Part shown: one piece after another, positions 7,475-16,852 of the stretch
Position numbering within the stretch: position 1 is the stretch's first letter
Layout of the letters: each line of letters begins with the position of its first letter
NCBI GenBank assembly: GCA_029861865.1
Contig: JAOTYL010000008.1
Span: forward strand, 1 to 64,000
From: Myxococcales bacterium
GTDB taxonomy: Bacteria > Myxococcota_A > Polyangia > Polyangiales > Houyiibacteriaceae
DNA length: 64,000 nucleotides
Reading direction: 5' to 3'
Program-made: the position numbers and the translations under genes
Notes under the pieces: generated by a model
Database searches by the model: none
The model's input: the letters and a program-made list of their open reading frames with translations, nothing else
Told to the model about the DNA's origin: nothing

Positions 7475-7984
7475 ATGGTCTCTGGGTTTCTAGCCCTTGT
7501 GGGGGCTGGCGTCTTGGTTGGGAGCCTGTGGCTTCTCGCACGGCGGCGGCGAGGCGCTCCGGTGCCGAGGCAGATCCGCTCTCCCGACGGCGTCATGAGC
7601 CGCCCTTCTCCACCGATGCCGGAGGAGGTGACGGACCAGATACCGATCGCCGTGAAAAGCTGCCCCGTGTGCCTGACGGAGTACTCCCCTCGAAACCACT
7701 TCTGCGTCAGGGACGGCGCTGAGCTGATCGATGGACCGCCATCGGGGCCGTTCTCGCACGGGATGATTTGCCCTACTTGTCGCCGGGCCTACTCACACGA
7801 TGCCGGCTTTTGTCCCGAAGACTCCGACGAGCTGGTGCCCTACGGACTGTATGGCGCTGCAAGCTCCACGCACCCACCCGCGAGGCTCGATTCGAGGAAG
7901 ATCTGCCCGGAATGCGGCGAACAACACACCTCCGCGCACACCTTCTGCAGCCGGGATGGGACCGAGCTGGTGGTCGTCAACTGA
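7475..7984 (+). CDS. Membrane-anchored triple zinc-ribbon protein
   Basis: A 169-residue protein with one N-terminal hydrophobic helix (about residues 2-22), a basic RRRR stop-transfer signal and three tandem zinc-ribbon units. Each unit has a CPxC pair (CPVC, CPTC, CPEC), then a partial second knuckle with a single FC and a D-G-x-E-L or D-S-D-E-L end. The units therefore look like half-conserved rubredoxin-type ribbons. No enzymatic domain is present. ATG 7475 is preceded by CACAAT ending 6 nt upstream. It sits directly before the AgmX-like gene, which also begins with a zinc finger, so a shared envelope function is possible but unproven. Confidence 0.65.
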   Translation: MVSGFLALVGAGVLVGSLWLLARRRRGAPVPRQIRSPDGVMSRPSPPMPEEVTDQIPIAVKSCPVCLTEYSPRNHFCVRDGAELIDGPPSGPFSHGMICPTCRRAYSHDAGFCPEDSDELVPYGLYGAASSTHPPARLDSRKICPECGEQHTSAHTFCSRDGTELVVVN

Positions 7985-8181
7985 GAACCATGGCCCGATC
8001 GGGCGCTCAACCCTCAAAAACCACCCAATGATCCCCAAGGCCGTGGGTCCAAGGATGCGGGGAGATGATTCGTGGACTTCTTGCTCGAGAGCCAACGGGA
8101 CGGCTATGATCTTGGTCCTAAAGGGGAATCTTCGATCCGGGGGGCAGCAGGCGAGGCCTCGGGAGGAGACGGGGGCGATAG

Positions 8182-9867
8182 ATGAAGATCGTTTGCGATA
8201 GTTGCGGGGCCAAATACTCCATCGCCGACGAGAAGGTGGCGGGGAAGATCTTCAAGATCCGGTGCAAGAAATGCTCATCAGTTCTCGAGGTCCGAGGCGA
8301 CCAAACCGCTGCCCAAGCTCTCGATAGCGCCAGTCAGGTGGATGCAACCCCCGATGGCGGCTGGTATATCGTCGTCGATGGCGAGCAGCGCGGGCCTTTG
8401 CCTCCGATCGAGCTCAGCCAGCTGTTTGCCAAAGGTAGTGTGCACCTCGACTCCTATGTTTGGAAAGAGGGGTTCGATGATTGGAAAGTCGCCGGCGAGG
8501 TACCCGAGCTGGTGCAGGTCCTCGGTGGCGTGGGATCGACCCGGCCAAGTCAGACGGACGAGCTTACGACCGACTCGACCACATCGCTCGGAGCGGGCCG
8601 TGATCTCTTCGGCGACACCAATGGCCGCGAGCCGACCGGTGAGATCGAAACCCAGGAGGACGCATTCACCGGCTTCGACGAAAGCCCTGCAGGTCTCGAC
8701 AGCCCCGCAGACGCACCCCTTGCAGCGTCGCACGAAGGCGACCGGGGGCCCCTCGGCGGCATGAGCGGGGGACCTGACGGCGGAGCGGTGGTCGCGACGC
8801 CCGCTCGGATGACGGGCCAACGCAATGAGAACTCGGTGCTCTTTTCCTTGAGCAACCTTCAGCAGCTTGCGTCTCGCGGCGGCTCCGCGGGCGACGCATC
8901 GACCGAACCGGCATCTGTACAACCCGCGACGCCAGCTAGTGGTGAAGGCTCGGGATTGATCGACATTCGCGCGCTCGCGAAGTCCACGACGCCGGGAACC
9001 AAGACGGCGCCCTCGCAAGCGGTCGACGATCTGCTCGCGATCGGGACTAGCCCGGGGGCCGGCACGCTCGGTGGACCGCTCCTCGGACCGGCGCCGATGG
9101 AAAGCTCGGAAGGCAACCGCTGGCTCTGGATCGCCGGCGCGATCATCGCCGTGATCGCGATCGTGGGCACAGGTTTCGCGGTAGGGATGGCTTTTGGCGG
9201 CTCGGGAGACGAGGGGCTCGAGGTGGCTAGTGGTTCGAACGCCGTCGCGACGGCAGCACAGGCGCCGGCTCCCGAACCCGATACAGCCGTGGCAATCGAG
9301 GCCCCAGAGCCCGAGGAAGTGGCTCAGTTCGAAGAACCCGTCGAGGAACCGCTCGAGGCGCCCGAGCTCGAGGAGCCGGTCGTGCAGAAGGCTCCAATCT
9401 CGACCCGCCAGAGCGCCGCCACGAAGAGGCGCACGCGACCTCGAAGCACGACGACGGATCCGACCACGGAACCTGCGCCTACCAAGAAGCGAAGCGGCAA
9501 CAATCTCGACGCCCTCATGGACGAGGTCGTCGGCGGCTCATCGTCAAGCTCGAAGAAGGCCACGACAGCGTCGAAGTCCAGCTCGACCGGTTCCAGCCTT
9601 CCGGACGCGCCCTCGCGAAACGACGTCAAGACCGCCCTTCAAGGCGTCAGCGGCGGCGTGAAGGCCTGCAGAACAGACTCGGGCGGCACGGCCACCGTTG
9701 ACGTGACGTTCAGTGGCAGCACCGGTCGAGTCAGCAGAGCCAAGGTCACGAGCGGTCCCTTCAAGGGGACACCGGTCGGCGGATGCGTCGAAAAAGCCGT
9801 GCGGCGCGCAAGGGTCCCGCGCTTCAAGCAGTCGGTGTTCAAAGTGAAGTTCCCGTACCGCCTCTAG
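8182..9867 (+). CDS. AgmX/GltJ-like protein: MJ0042 zinc finger, GYF domain, TM and TonB-type C-terminus
   Basis: A 561-residue protein. Residues 1-37 form an MJ0042-type zinc finger with Cys5/Cys8 and Cys28/Cys31. Residues 59-110 are a GYF_2 domain (GWYIVVDGEQRGPLPPIELSQ). A low-complexity linker leads to a single TM helix at about 313-338, an acidic then basic Pro/Ser/Lys-rich periplasmic region, and a C-terminal domain (about 475-561) with GVKACRTDSGGTATVDVTF resembling the TonB-like end of myxobacterial AgmX/GltJ proteins. In Myxococcus such proteins link cytoplasmic regulators to the envelope gliding and adhesion machinery. Many Myxococcota have several paralogues, so a specific motility role here is inference. 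Confidence 0.8.
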   Translation: MKIVCDSCGAKYSIADEKVAGKIFKIRCKKCSSVLEVRGDQTAAQALDSASQVDATPDGGWYIVVDGEQRGPLPPIELSQLFAKGSVHLDSYVWKEGFDDWKVAGEVPELVQVLGGVGSTRPSQTDELTTDSTTSLGAGRDLFGDTNGREPTGEIETQEDAFTGFDESPAGLDSPADAPLAASHEGDRGPLGGMSGGPDGGAVVATPARMTGQRNENSVLFSLSNLQQLASRGGSAGDASTEPASVQPATPASGEGSGLIDIRALAKSTTPGTKTAPSQAVDDLLAIGTSPGAGTLGGPLLGPAPMESSEGNRWLWIAGAIIAVIAIVGTGFAVGMAFGGSGDEGLEVASGSNAVATAAQAPAPEPDTAVAIEAPEPEEVAQFEEPVEEPLEAPELEEPVVQKAPISTRQSAATKRRTRPRSTTTDPTTEPAPTKKRSGNNLDALMDEVVGGSSSSSKKATTASKSSSTGSSLPDAPSRNDVKTALQGVSGGVKACRTDSGGTATVDVTFSGSTGRVSRAKVTSGPFKGTPVGGCVEKAVRRARVPRFKQSVFKVKFPYRL

Positions 9868-9888
9868 GCACGCGAGGCGCCGACCTGG

Positions 9889-11358
9889 TCACCTCAGGTT
9901 CTCGAGAAACCTCACACCGGTCGCCACCCCGAACCCCGTGCCACCCTTTGGCAGCCGACCGTGTGCGCTCTCTACGAACGCAGGACCGGCGATGTCGAGG
10001 TGCATCCACTTCATCTCCTCGGTGAACTCCTCGAGAAAGAGCGCAGCCGTGATCGAGCCGCCGTAACGCCCGCCGATGTGCTTGAGGTCGGCGATCGGGC
10101 TCTTGAGCTTCGACTTGAGGTCTTCGTCGAGGGGCATTCGCCAAAACGCTTCGCCTTCAATTTCGGCGGCAGCAAGATAGTTCTTGGCTAGGCTGTCATG
10201 GTCCGTGTAGAGCGCAGCGCGCCACGGACCGAGCGCCACCATGCAGGCTCCGGTGAGCGTCGCATGATCGATCATCACGTCGGGCTTCAGCTTGCGGGCC
10301 GTCCATGTCAGCACGTCCGCGAGCACTAACCTGCCCTCCGCGTCGGTGTTGATGACCTCCACCGTCTTGCCTTGAAGTGACTTGTAGATGTCGCCAGGAC
10401 GGTAGGCTTTTGAACCGGTCATGTTCTCAGTCGATCCCACGACCGCATGGACCTCGACTGGAAGCTTGAGCCGCGCAGCTGCAAAGACGATCCCGAGCGT
10501 CGCCGCGGCACCGGCCATATCGCACTTCATGTCAATCATCGATCCCGCGGGCTTGATGCATAGACCGCCCGCATCGAAAGTGAGGCCTTTGCCGACGAAG
10601 GCCACCTTCTTCTTGGCGCCCCGGGGCTTGTAGGTGACGTGGATGACGCGCGGCTCGATCGCGCTTCCTGCGTTGACGGCAAGCAAGAGGTTCATCCCCT
10701 CTTTCTTGATGCGCGCCTTGTTCCAGACGCTACAGGTCAGGCCGAGCTTGCGCGACTCGGAGGAGGCAGCGCGTGCCAAGGTGATCGGATTCAGATCGTT
10801 TGGAGGCCGGTTGACCAAATCGCGGGCGAAGTTGACGCTCTCCGCGAGCGAGCGCCCGGCCTTGATCGCTGCGACGAGCCCCCGTTGGGCTTTGGAGGCC
10901 TTGAGGATGACGGCGCTCGTCAATCCAGCGGAAGACTTCTTGTCACTCTTGTATTCGACATAGCGATAGGCCCCCGCGATCAACCCTTGCGATACGGCGC
11001 GAACGGACTTCACGGTGACCTTCGGCAGCTCGACTGCAGCGGTCTTCTGCGCACGGGCGGCCGATGCGAGCGAATGCCCCAATGTCCACGCAACTTTCTG
11101 TGGGTCGCTTTCCTCGCCGATCCCGACGAGTAGCAGCCATCGTGCCTTGGCGCGGCCCCCTGCAGCGACCTTGAGCGTCTGGGAGGCCTTTCCTTCGAAG
11201 CGCTCATCGATGGTAAGAGGCTTGATGGTTCCCTTGCCGGTGACGGCCTCGATCTGGCCGATCGCCTTGTTGAACTTCGTCTTGGCCGAAGGGACCGCCA
11301 CGGCAACGATGTCGGCGGCGGATTTGTCGAAGGTAGCGGCAGAAAGTGAAATCTTCAT
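9889..11358 (-). CDS. pepA: Leucyl aminopeptidase (M17, cytosol aminopeptidase)
   Basis: A 489-residue M17 metallopeptidase that removes N-terminal residues from peptides. The C-terminal catalytic domain shows GKGLTFDAGG (257-266), the metal-binding MKCDMAGAA (278-285) and the family signature NTDAEGRL (337-344). The N-terminal domain is the usual macro-like fold. The ATG at 11358 has AAAGGAGACAG just upstream, a good ribosome-binding site. It converges on the AgmX-like gene with a 21-bp gap and is a monocistronic unit. Confidence 0.95.
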   Translation of the reverse strand: MKISLSAATFDKSAADIVAVAVPSAKTKFNKAIGQIEAVTGKGTIKPLTIDERFEGKASQTLKVAAGGRAKARWLLLVGIGEESDPQKVAWTLGHSLASAARAQKTAAVELPKVTVKSVRAVSQGLIAGAYRYVEYKSDKKSSAGLTSAVILKASKAQRGLVAAIKAGRSLAESVNFARDLVNRPPNDLNPITLARAASSESRKLGLTCSVWNKARIKKEGMNLLLAVNAGSAIEPRVIHVTYKPRGAKKKVAFVGKGLTFDAGGLCIKPAGSMIDMKCDMAGAAATLGIVFAAARLKLPVEVHAVVGSTENMTGSKAYRPGDIYKSLQGKTVEVINTDAEGRLVLADVLTWTARKLKPDVMIDHATLTGACMVALGPWRAALYTDHDSLAKNYLAAAEIEGEAFWRMPLDEDLKSKLKSPIADLKHIGGRYGGSITAALFLEEFTEEMKWMHLDIAGPAFVESAHGRLPKGGTGFGVATGVRFLENLR

Positions 11359-11601
11359 CTGTCTCCTTTATGAGGGTGAAGCCCCGTGGCCAAGGCGAAG
11401 GGTCGTTTCGCGCACTTGGCTCGCGGATACTGACAGGAAGTTCGAGACGCAACAAACGGAAGCGCGACCTGTACCATCGGCGGACGCCGGCGGATGGTGC
11501 CGAGACCGCCGACCTCGACGTCGTAGGTGCGCGAGATCACGCTCTCGATCATTGGCATCGCTCATGCATTGAGGTCGCCCACACATCAAAGAGGAGGATC
11601 C

Positions 11602-11826
11602 ATGCTCGAAGACAACAGCCAACGTGGAGTGAAGCTCGCCTACACCATCGTGGAGCGCGACAAGGACGGACGGAAATTCTGGGTGCGCGTGGGCGCCGCC
11701 TTCGTCAATCGAGACGGCAGCTTGAACGTCAGGCTCGATGCCATGCCGGTCAACGGCCAGCTGCACATCCGCGACTACCAACCGCCCGAAGATCGCGACG
11801 CAGTGCGGCGGGGCCAAGCCGCATGA
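11602..11826 (+). CDS. Small conserved-type protein, function unknown (74 aa)
   Basis: A 74-residue soluble protein beginning MLEDNSQRGVKLAYTIVERD with a compact beta-rich pattern (KFWVRVGAAFVNRDGSLNVRLDAMPVNGQLHIRDY). The phrases WVRVGAAFVNRDGS and LNVRLDAMPVNG resemble a family of small proteins sometimes found with single-strand DNA or uptake functions, but no named domain was recognised. The start is supported by GAGGAGGAT 5-6 nt upstream. The next gene, ComEA-like, overlaps its stop (ATGA), so the two are translationally coupled. Confidence 0.7.
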   Translation: MLEDNSQRGVKLAYTIVERDKDGRKFWVRVGAAFVNRDGSLNVRLDAMPVNGQLHIRDYQPPEDRDAVRRGQAA

Positions 11827-12134
11827 TCCGCGGGGTTCTCGCCCTCGCGATCCTGCTGGCCACCCTGTACACGGCCCACGCCATGGCCGCAGGTACCGAC
11901 GCCGGTCCTCCACCTGAGCAGGCTCCGGTCGCTTCCGAAGATAGGCGGATCAACATCAACACGGCCGACCCCGAGGAGCTCGTGCAGCTTTCGGGGATCG
12001 GCCCCACCCGAGCCCAAGCAATCGTCAGCGCACGCGAGAAACGACGCTTTCGGCGGATCGAAGACATTCTGCGGGTGCCCGGGATCGGTCGAAAAACCTT
12101 CGCACGGATACGCGACTCGATCCGCGTGCGATAG
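11823..12134 (+). CDS. ComEA-like secreted helix-hairpin-helix DNA-binding protein
   Basis: A 103-residue protein with a cleavable signal peptide (AILLATLYTAHAMA) and a C-terminal tandem helix-hairpin-helix: ININTADPEELVQLSGIGPTRAQAIV and then ILRVPGIGRKTFARIRDSI. This is the single-domain ComEA type, which binds double-stranded DNA in the periplasm during natural transformation. No other competence gene is adjacent, so a role in uptake is probable but not shown. ATG 11823 overlaps the upstream stop. Confidence 0.85.
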   Translation: MIRGVLALAILLATLYTAHAMAAGTDAGPPPEQAPVASEDRRININTADPEELVQLSGIGPTRAQAIVSAREKRRFRRIEDILRVPGIGRKTFARIRDSIRVR

Positions 12135-12169
12135 GTACAACGTCCGCGCACGGCCCACTGCGGTAGTGC

Positions 12170-12175
12170 TAGGGT
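12170..12175 (+). promoter_or_regulatory. Leaderless-type extended -10 of the GNAT gene
   Basis: TGC-TAGGGT forms an extended -10 whose hexamer ends 7 nt before ATG 12183. Confidence 0.4.
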
Positions 12176-12182
12176 GGGTCGC

Positions 12183-12671
12183 ATGGGCCCGCCGATCGAG
12201 GTTCGCGAAGCCACGGAAGCCGACCAAGAAACCGTCCTGCGGTTTCACCGAAATCTTTATCAGTCGCACCGGGATGAGGTGGTCCCTACCGACGTTCTCC
12301 CCCTGATCGAGTACCGCGATTACAAGCAGGTGGTTGAGGACGACGTCAAGGTCCTTCTCGCCGACCGAAACAGCCATATCTTCGTTGCCGAGTCGGAGGG
12401 AGTGCCGGTGGGCTACATCACGGGGCGAACGACGGACGAGCCACATCGCGTGCTGGCGCGGCGAGGCGTCGTGGAGGACTGGTACGTAGCCCGGGCACAC
12501 AGGGGGCAAGGGATCGGCGCCGCCCTCCTCAGGAAGATCGAAGAGCGATTCCGTTCGGTAGGGTGCGAGGTGATCGAGTCCGGGACTTGGTCCTCGAATG
12601 AAGGAGCGCGAAAAGTTCACGACGCGTTCGGCTTCGAAGAGATCCGAGTCACCTACCGCAAGCGCCTGTGA
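12183..12671 (+). CDS. GNAT-family N-acetyltransferase
   Basis: A 162-residue GNAT enzyme that would transfer an acetyl group from acetyl-CoA to an amine. It begins IEVREATEADQETVL, has the core strand FVAESEGVPVGYITG, the acetyl-CoA pyrophosphate loop AHRGQGIGAALLRKIEE (Q/RxxGxG/A) and the C-terminal SSNEGARKVHDAFGFEE. The substrate is unknown. ATG 12183 is preferred over the in-frame GTG at 12174 because TGC-TAGGGT ends 7 nt upstream. Its 3' end faces miaE across a hexamer repeat. Confidence 0.88.
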   Translation: MGPPIEVREATEADQETVLRFHRNLYQSHRDEVVPTDVLPLIEYRDYKQVVEDDVKVLLADRNSHIFVAESEGVPVGYITGRTTDEPHRVLARRGVVEDWYVARAHRGQGIGAALLRKIEERFRSVGCEVIESGTWSSNEGARKVHDAFGFEEIRVTYRKRL

Positions 12672-12693
12672 GTCTCACTGCCATTTTCGCTGG

Positions 12694-12735
12694 CACCGAC
12701 ACTGACACTGACACTGACACTGGCACTGGCACTGC
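12694..12735. repeat. (CACTGR)n hexamer tract, 7 units, at a convergent junction
   Basis: Seven head-to-tail hexamers (CACCGA, three CACTGA, two CACTGG, CACTGC) fill the gap between the GNAT stop and the miaE stop, overlapping the latter by one base. Related tracts lie at 52055-52084 and 56756-56773, also at convergent junctions. Confidence 0.85.
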
Positions 12736-13307
12736 TAGTGCACGGCGGGGCGGAGGGGGAGTGTCTCGATAATTTTTGCTTCTTCTTCGAGCAGCTCGTT
12801 CAGGCGGGTCTCGACCGCATTGGCGGAGAAGTACTCGCGGGCGAGGCGGACGAAGACCCCGTGGTGGCGCGCTTCGGAGCGGGTGATGTCGAGGTAGAAG
12901 TCTTTGAGAGGCCCCGGCTCGAGGGCCTCAGCGACTAAGCCAAAACGCTCGCATCCCCGCGCTTCGACGATGCCCAGCACCAAAAGCCGATCGAGAAAGT
13001 ACTGCTCAGGGCCGCGCTTGATCAACCGCATGAGCGCGCCAACATAGGGGTCTCTTTCGTCCGGCTGAGTCGAAAGCCCGCGGTCCAAGACTATCGCCAT
13101 CACGCGAGCGAAATGGTCGAGCTCCTCTTGCGCGAACGGAATGAGCTCTCGAACCAACGTGGTGCGGTCCGAATAGTGCGACACCAGCTTCAGCGCAGTC
13201 GCAGAAGCTTTCCGCTCGCAAGCGGCATGATCGAGCAGAAATGCATCGAAATCGGCTCGCACCACGTCGATCCAAGCAGGGTCGGTTTTTCGGCGTAGGC
13301 GCAACAT
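12735..13307 (-). CDS. miaE: tRNA-(ms2io6A37) hydroxylase MiaE
   Basis: A 190-residue ferritin-like non-haem diiron protein. MiaE hydroxylates the isopentenyl group of ms2i6A at tRNA position 37. The diiron ligand helices are visible as AQEELDHFARV, GIVEARGCERF and TRSEARHHGVF (E/ExxH pattern), and the early CERKA helix is typical. The length matches the family. It starts directly after the hisG stop (TGACATG), making it the last gene of a murA-hisG-miaE operon. Confidence 0.9.
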   Translation of the reverse strand: MLRLRRKTDPAWIDVVRADFDAFLLDHAACERKASATALKLVSHYSDRTTLVRELIPFAQEELDHFARVMAIVLDRGLSTQPDERDPYVGALMRLIKRGPEQYFLDRLLVLGIVEARGCERFGLVAEALEPGPLKDFYLDITRSEARHHGVFVRLAREYFSANAVETRLNELLEEEAKIIETLPLRPAVH

Positions 13308-13308
13308 G

Positions 13309-13947
13309 TCACCCGCGAAGCGCGTCTAGAATCGGCTGGATCGCGCCTCGACGGAGCTTCAGCCCTACCCGATTTGCGATCACCACCGAGCTGATGTCGG
13401 CGATTGGTTCGAGCGTCACCAGGCCATTTTGTCGTAGCGTCTCGCCGGTTTCAACGAGATCGACGATGACGTCGGCAAGGCCAGTTAGCGGTGCGAGCTC
13501 GACCGACCCCTGACAAAAAATGAGCTCGATGGGGATTCCCCTAGAGCGAAAGTGCTGCTCGGCGATGTTGGCAAACTTGGTTGCGACACGCAGAGGACGC
13601 TCGCCCCGTCCGGTGATCGCCTCGTCCGGTAAGCCGCAAACCATCATGCGGCATCGACCGATGTCGAGATCCACGGGTGCGAAGACATCATAATCGCGCT
13701 CCATCAAGACATCGCGGCCGACGACACCAAGGTCGGCAACCCCATATTCCACGTACGTCGGAACGTCGTCGGGCTTTAGGAGCAGGAAGCTGAGCCCAGC
13801 AGCCTTGTCTTCACGGATGAGCTTTCGGCTCTTGGCCGTGAGCGCACCGGTGGGGATCCCCGCCTTTGCGAAGCGCGCGCTCAGCTGCTCGAGCACGCGG
13901 CCCTTAGGGACCGCGATCACGACGGAATCTCGGTTTCGTTTACGCAT
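13309..13947 (-). CDS. hisG: ATP phosphoribosyltransferase, short-form HisG
   Basis: A 212-residue catalytic HisG, the first enzyme of histidine synthesis (ATP + PRPP to phosphoribosyl-ATP). Motifs include [13 protein letters not shown] at the N-terminus, the [16 protein letters not shown] segment, and the PRPP-binding loop region [19 protein letters not shown]. It lacks the C-terminal regulatory ACT-like domain, so it is the short form that normally works with HisZ, which is not in this window. ATG 13947 overlaps the murA stop by 8 bp. Confidence 0.94.
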   Translation of the reverse strand: MRKRNRDSVVIAVPKGRVLEQLSARFAKAGIPTGALTAKSRKLIREDKAAGLSFLLLKPDDVPTYVEYGVADLGVVGRDVLMERDYDVFAPVDLDIGRCRMMVCGLPDEAITGRGERPLRVATKFANIAEQHFRSRGIPIELIFCQGSVELAPLTGLADVIVDLVETGETLRQNGLVTLEPIADISSVVIANRVGLKLRRGAIQPILDALRG

Positions 13948-15205
13948 CGCCAGGGACTCGCTCGATGGTGGCACCCAGGGGAGCCAGTTTCTTTTCTATC
14001 TGCTCATAGCCGCGATCGAGATGGTACACCCGCCGAACGTCGGTCGTCCCTTCTGCGACCAGTCCGGCGATGACCAGTGAGGCACTCGCGCGAAGATCAG
14101 TCGCCATGACTTCGGCGCCCTCGAGCCGCTTGACTCCATGGACGGTCGCGGTGCGGCCGTTGACCTGAATGTCAGCGCCCATGCGGTTCAGTTCGGAGAC
14201 ATGCATGAAGCGGTTCTCGAATACGGTTTCGGTGATGCGACACGTACCCTCGGCCAAAGCCATGAGGACCATGAACTGCGCCTGCATGTCGGTCGGGAAA
14301 CCCGGGTGCGGCTGGGTGATGACGTCCGCGGGATAGATCGGACGCGCGCCAACAACGCGAATCCCATGCCCCTCGCGTTCGACGGTGGCACCGACCTCGC
14401 GCAGCTTGGCGATCACGGCCTCTAAGGACTCGAATCCGATGCCCTCTAGGAACAGGTTTCCGGCAGTCGCCGCAGCAGCCACCATGAACGTTCCGGCTTC
14501 GATCCGATCGGGAATGATGGCGTGGTCGATCGGATGGAGCCCCTCGACGCCTTCGATCAAGATCACCGAGGTGCCCGCGCCTTCGATGCGCGCCCCCATC
14601 TTGTTCAGGACGCGAGCGAGCTCCTCTACCTCGGGCTCGCGCGCAGCGTTGGTGATCGTCGTACGCCCCTTGGCGAGAACGGCCGCGCACATCAGGTTTT
14701 CGGTACCGGTATGGGTCGGGAAATCGAGCGTGATGTCGGAGCCGCGAAGCCGCCTCCCAGGGACTGTGACCTCGACATAACCGTGCTTCAGCTCGACCTC
14801 CGCTCCCATCGCGGCAAGACCTTGGAGGTGCTGATCGATGGGACGGGCCCCGATCGCGCAGCCACCAGGAAGCGAAACGATCGCCCTGCCGCAACGGGCC
14901 ACCAACGGTCCTAGCACGAGCACTGACGCCCGCATCTGCTTCACTAGATCATACGGCGCGGTGGGATCGAGCGGACCCGACAGCTTCACCTCGACTGTGC
15001 CTTCTCTGTAGGTTGGATTCGCGCCCAAGCGCGCAAGCAGTTTCGTCATGGTGTGCACGTCACGCAGGTTCGGAACGTTACGAAACACGTGCTCGCCGTC
15101 GGCCAGCAGAGCTGCAGTCAGGATCGGCAGAGCGGCATTCTTTGCGCCGCTGATCTGCACGTTTCCAGCAAGGGTCGCCCCGCCCACGATTCGGATGTTA
15201 TCCAC
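13940..15205 (-). CDS. murA: UDP-N-acetylglucosamine 1-carboxyvinyltransferase MurA
   Basis: A 421-residue MurA, catalysing the first committed step of peptidoglycan synthesis (enolpyruvyl transfer from PEP to UDP-GlcNAc). Lys22 lies in SGAKNAALP and the catalytic Cys116 in [14 protein letters not shown], so it is the fosfomycin-sensitive Cys type. The inside-out alpha/beta repeats are visible throughout. The GTG start at 15205 follows AGGGGCGAC. It heads a murA-hisG-miaE operon with overlapping or abutting genes. murA-hisG adjacency is a common bacterial arrangement. Confidence 0.96.
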   Translation of the reverse strand: MDNIRIVGGATLAGNVQISGAKNAALPILTAALLADGEHVFRNVPNLRDVHTMTKLLARLGANPTYREGTVEVKLSGPLDPTAPYDLVKQMRASVLVLGPLVARCGRAIVSLPGGCAIGARPIDQHLQGLAAMGAEVELKHGYVEVTVPGRRLRGSDITLDFPTHTGTENLMCAAVLAKGRTTITNAAREPEVEELARVLNKMGARIEGAGTSVILIEGVEGLHPIDHAIIPDRIEAGTFMVAAAATAGNLFLEGIGFESLEAVIAKLREVGATVEREGHGIRVVGARPIYPADVITQPHPGFPTDMQAQFMVLMALAEGTCRITETVFENRFMHVSELNRMGADIQVNGRTATVHGVKRLEGAEVMATDLRASASLVIAGLVAEGTTDVRRVYHLDRGYEQIEKKLAPLGATIERVPGDA

Positions 15206-15266
15206 GTCGCCCCTGTTACCCCGCGCCCGCCCTGCAAGCAACCGAGGTCGACCAATGAAACGAAGC

Positions 15267-15920
15267 TCAAGCGAAGAGCATTCCCAACACGAACGCGACG
15301 AACCCGACTAGGGCCCCGGAAAGTGGTGCTCGAGCGGTTGCCCATCGGAGGCGTCCGCTCGGGTCGAAACCTCGCGACACAGTGAGCGCCAGGCCACCGA
15401 CCCACGCCGCAAAGCCGACCAGTAGAACGCTGCCCCAGAACGGATCGGGCCAGGCCTCCTTGTCAAAAAGCGCCCGATGCTCGACGGCAAGTTGCTGGGG
15501 ATCGGCCCCAGCGTCGATCCCCGTGCCCTGGTGAGCGGCCACGAGACGAGCGATCTCGTCATATGCTTCCTGTCGTGCGGGATTCGAGGTGCTGTAGAGA
15601 AAACGTGTCGCGGCCGAACTGCCCGCGATCGACCGCCAAGCCAGCAGCGCTTCATCGATCCGCCCCTCGGCCTCGAGAGCCTTGGCTATCTTGCGAAGGG
15701 CAGCCGCGGCGCGCGCCGGGTAAGGGTTGAGCGGGAACGACCAACGCATGGCGCGCCGATAATGTTCGAGCGCCCGCGTCACCTCGCCGCTTTGATCATA
15801 GGCGTCGGCGGCCGTCAGCTCCGAGCGCGATTCGGAAACCGTTCGCGCGACCATCAACGCGACGAGGATCAGAGCGACGAGGGCGCCGAAAAGCCACGGG
15901 CGCTCTCGAAGCGAGCTCAC
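15267..15920 (-). CDS. Membrane protein with TPR-like extracytoplasmic region (ABC permease partner)
   Basis: A 217-residue protein with one N-terminal TM helix ([16 protein letters not shown]), a helical soluble region (about residues 40-140) including a TPR-like [25 protein letters not shown], and two C-terminal TM helices. The GTG start overlaps the stop of the upstream ABC-2 permease (GTGA), so they are coupled. No enzyme motif is present. It is probably an accessory subunit of the permease operon; the cargo is unknown. Confidence 0.65.
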   Translation of the reverse strand: MSSLRERPWLFGALVALILVALMVARTVSESRSELTAADAYDQSGEVTRALEHYRRAMRWSFPLNPYPARAAAALRKIAKALEAEGRIDEALLAWRSIAGSSAATRFLYSTSNPARQEAYDEIARLVAAHQGTGIDAGADPQQLAVEHRALFDKEAWPDPFWGSVLLVGFAAWVGGLALTVSRGFDPSGRLRWATARAPLSGALVGFVAFVLGMLFA

Positions 15921-16852
15921 AAGAAGTCTCTTCGACGAAACACTAGCGCCGCGATGACGAGCGTGACCGTTGCGTAAAGCACTGCATATCCCATCGACGT
16001 CGCCACATAGGCGAGCGGCGTGCCGTACTCGGTTCCGTAGGTGACGAGCGTGGTACGCCCAGGAACGAATAGGTTGAAGTTCGGTAAGACTTCGGCCAGC
16101 CAACTGAGCACAGTCTTGACACTGGGGCTCAACACGCGGGTCTTCATGGCGACCATGTCGTGCGCCGCGCGACCGACTAGCCAGACGCCGAACGTGAACG
16201 CTCCGGTCAAGAACGGCGTCGAAAACGAAGAGAACAGGAGCGCCAGAGCCGTGAGGATGGTCACCTCTCCGAGATTCAGAACCAGCGAAGCCAGGAGTCG
16301 GAACAATTCGATGTCCACGGTCGAGCAGATCCAAGCACAAGCAGCAAGAGCGAGCACGGACCAAATCGGCACCACGGTCGTTCGGTCCTTCGCAACGAAT
16401 AGAGCGACACCCAAGATCAGAAGAAGGGCAGCCGGCACCGCCACCACCAGCCTGGTGGACGCCCCCGCTTGGATCGCGGTGACCAATAACTGGAGCGCGC
16501 CCATGATCGCGATGAATACCGCGCACGTCATGACGATCCCAAAGTACTTCCCCAACAGAAACTCGTAGCGCGCGATCGGTTTCGGAAGGATGACGTAGAG
16601 TGTTTTCCGCTCGATCTCCTTATAAAGCAGTGACGATCCGAGAAAGATCGCAACCACCACTGAAAACAGCGAGATCGATGCTAGGCCGAGGTCGGTAACC
16701 ACCCGCATCTGTTGGTCGAGAGAGAGCTCCGCGAGAGCAAGTGTCAGTGCGAGGAGGCCCGCTGCGAGCACGATCACCCCGAAGAGAATTCGGTCTCTTA
16801 CGGCTTCGCGATAGGTGTTGAGGGCGATTGCGTAGATTCGTGAGATGCTCAT
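15917..16852 (-). CDS. ABC-2-type permease subunit without an adjacent ATPase
   Basis: A 311-residue polytopic protein with six TM helices and the ABC-2 hallmark order: an N-terminal helix (ISRIYAIALNTYREAVRDRILFGVIVLA), cytoplasmic segment SSLLYKEIERKTLYVILPKPIARYEFLLGKY, and a C-terminal helix bundle ending FRRRDFL. The segment EIERKTLYVILPKPI is characteristic of the NosY/gliding-type ABC-2 permeases. No ATP-binding gene is in the visible operon, so the ATPase must be encoded elsewhere. ATG 16852 overlaps the upstream stop (ATGA). Confidence 0.85.
   Translation of the reverse strand: MSISRIYAIALNTYREAVRDRILFGVIVLAAGLLALTLALAELSLDQQMRVVTDLGLASISLFSVVVAIFLGSSLLYKEIERKTLYVILPKPIARYEFLLGKYFGIVMTCAVFIAIMGALQLLVTAIQAGASTRLVVAVPAALLLILGVALFVAKDRTTVVPIWSVLALAACAWICSTVDIELFRLLASLVLNLGEVTILTALALLFSSFSTPFLTGAFTFGVWLVGRAAHDMVAMKTRVLSPSVKTVLSWLAEVLPNFNLFVPGRTTLVTYGTEYGTPLAYVATSMGYAVLYATVTLVIAALVFRRRDFL

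Noticed and set aside
5959..7596. Long open frame (545 codons) on the minus strand opposite etfB and etfA.
   Set aside because: It is antisense to two clear ETF genes, has no start context or recognisable domain, and is a high-GC codon-shadow of the plus-strand genes.
12694..12735. Hexamer tract considered as a CRISPR-like array.
   Set aside because: The units are 6 bp, directly abutting, without spacers of unique sequence and without cas genes.
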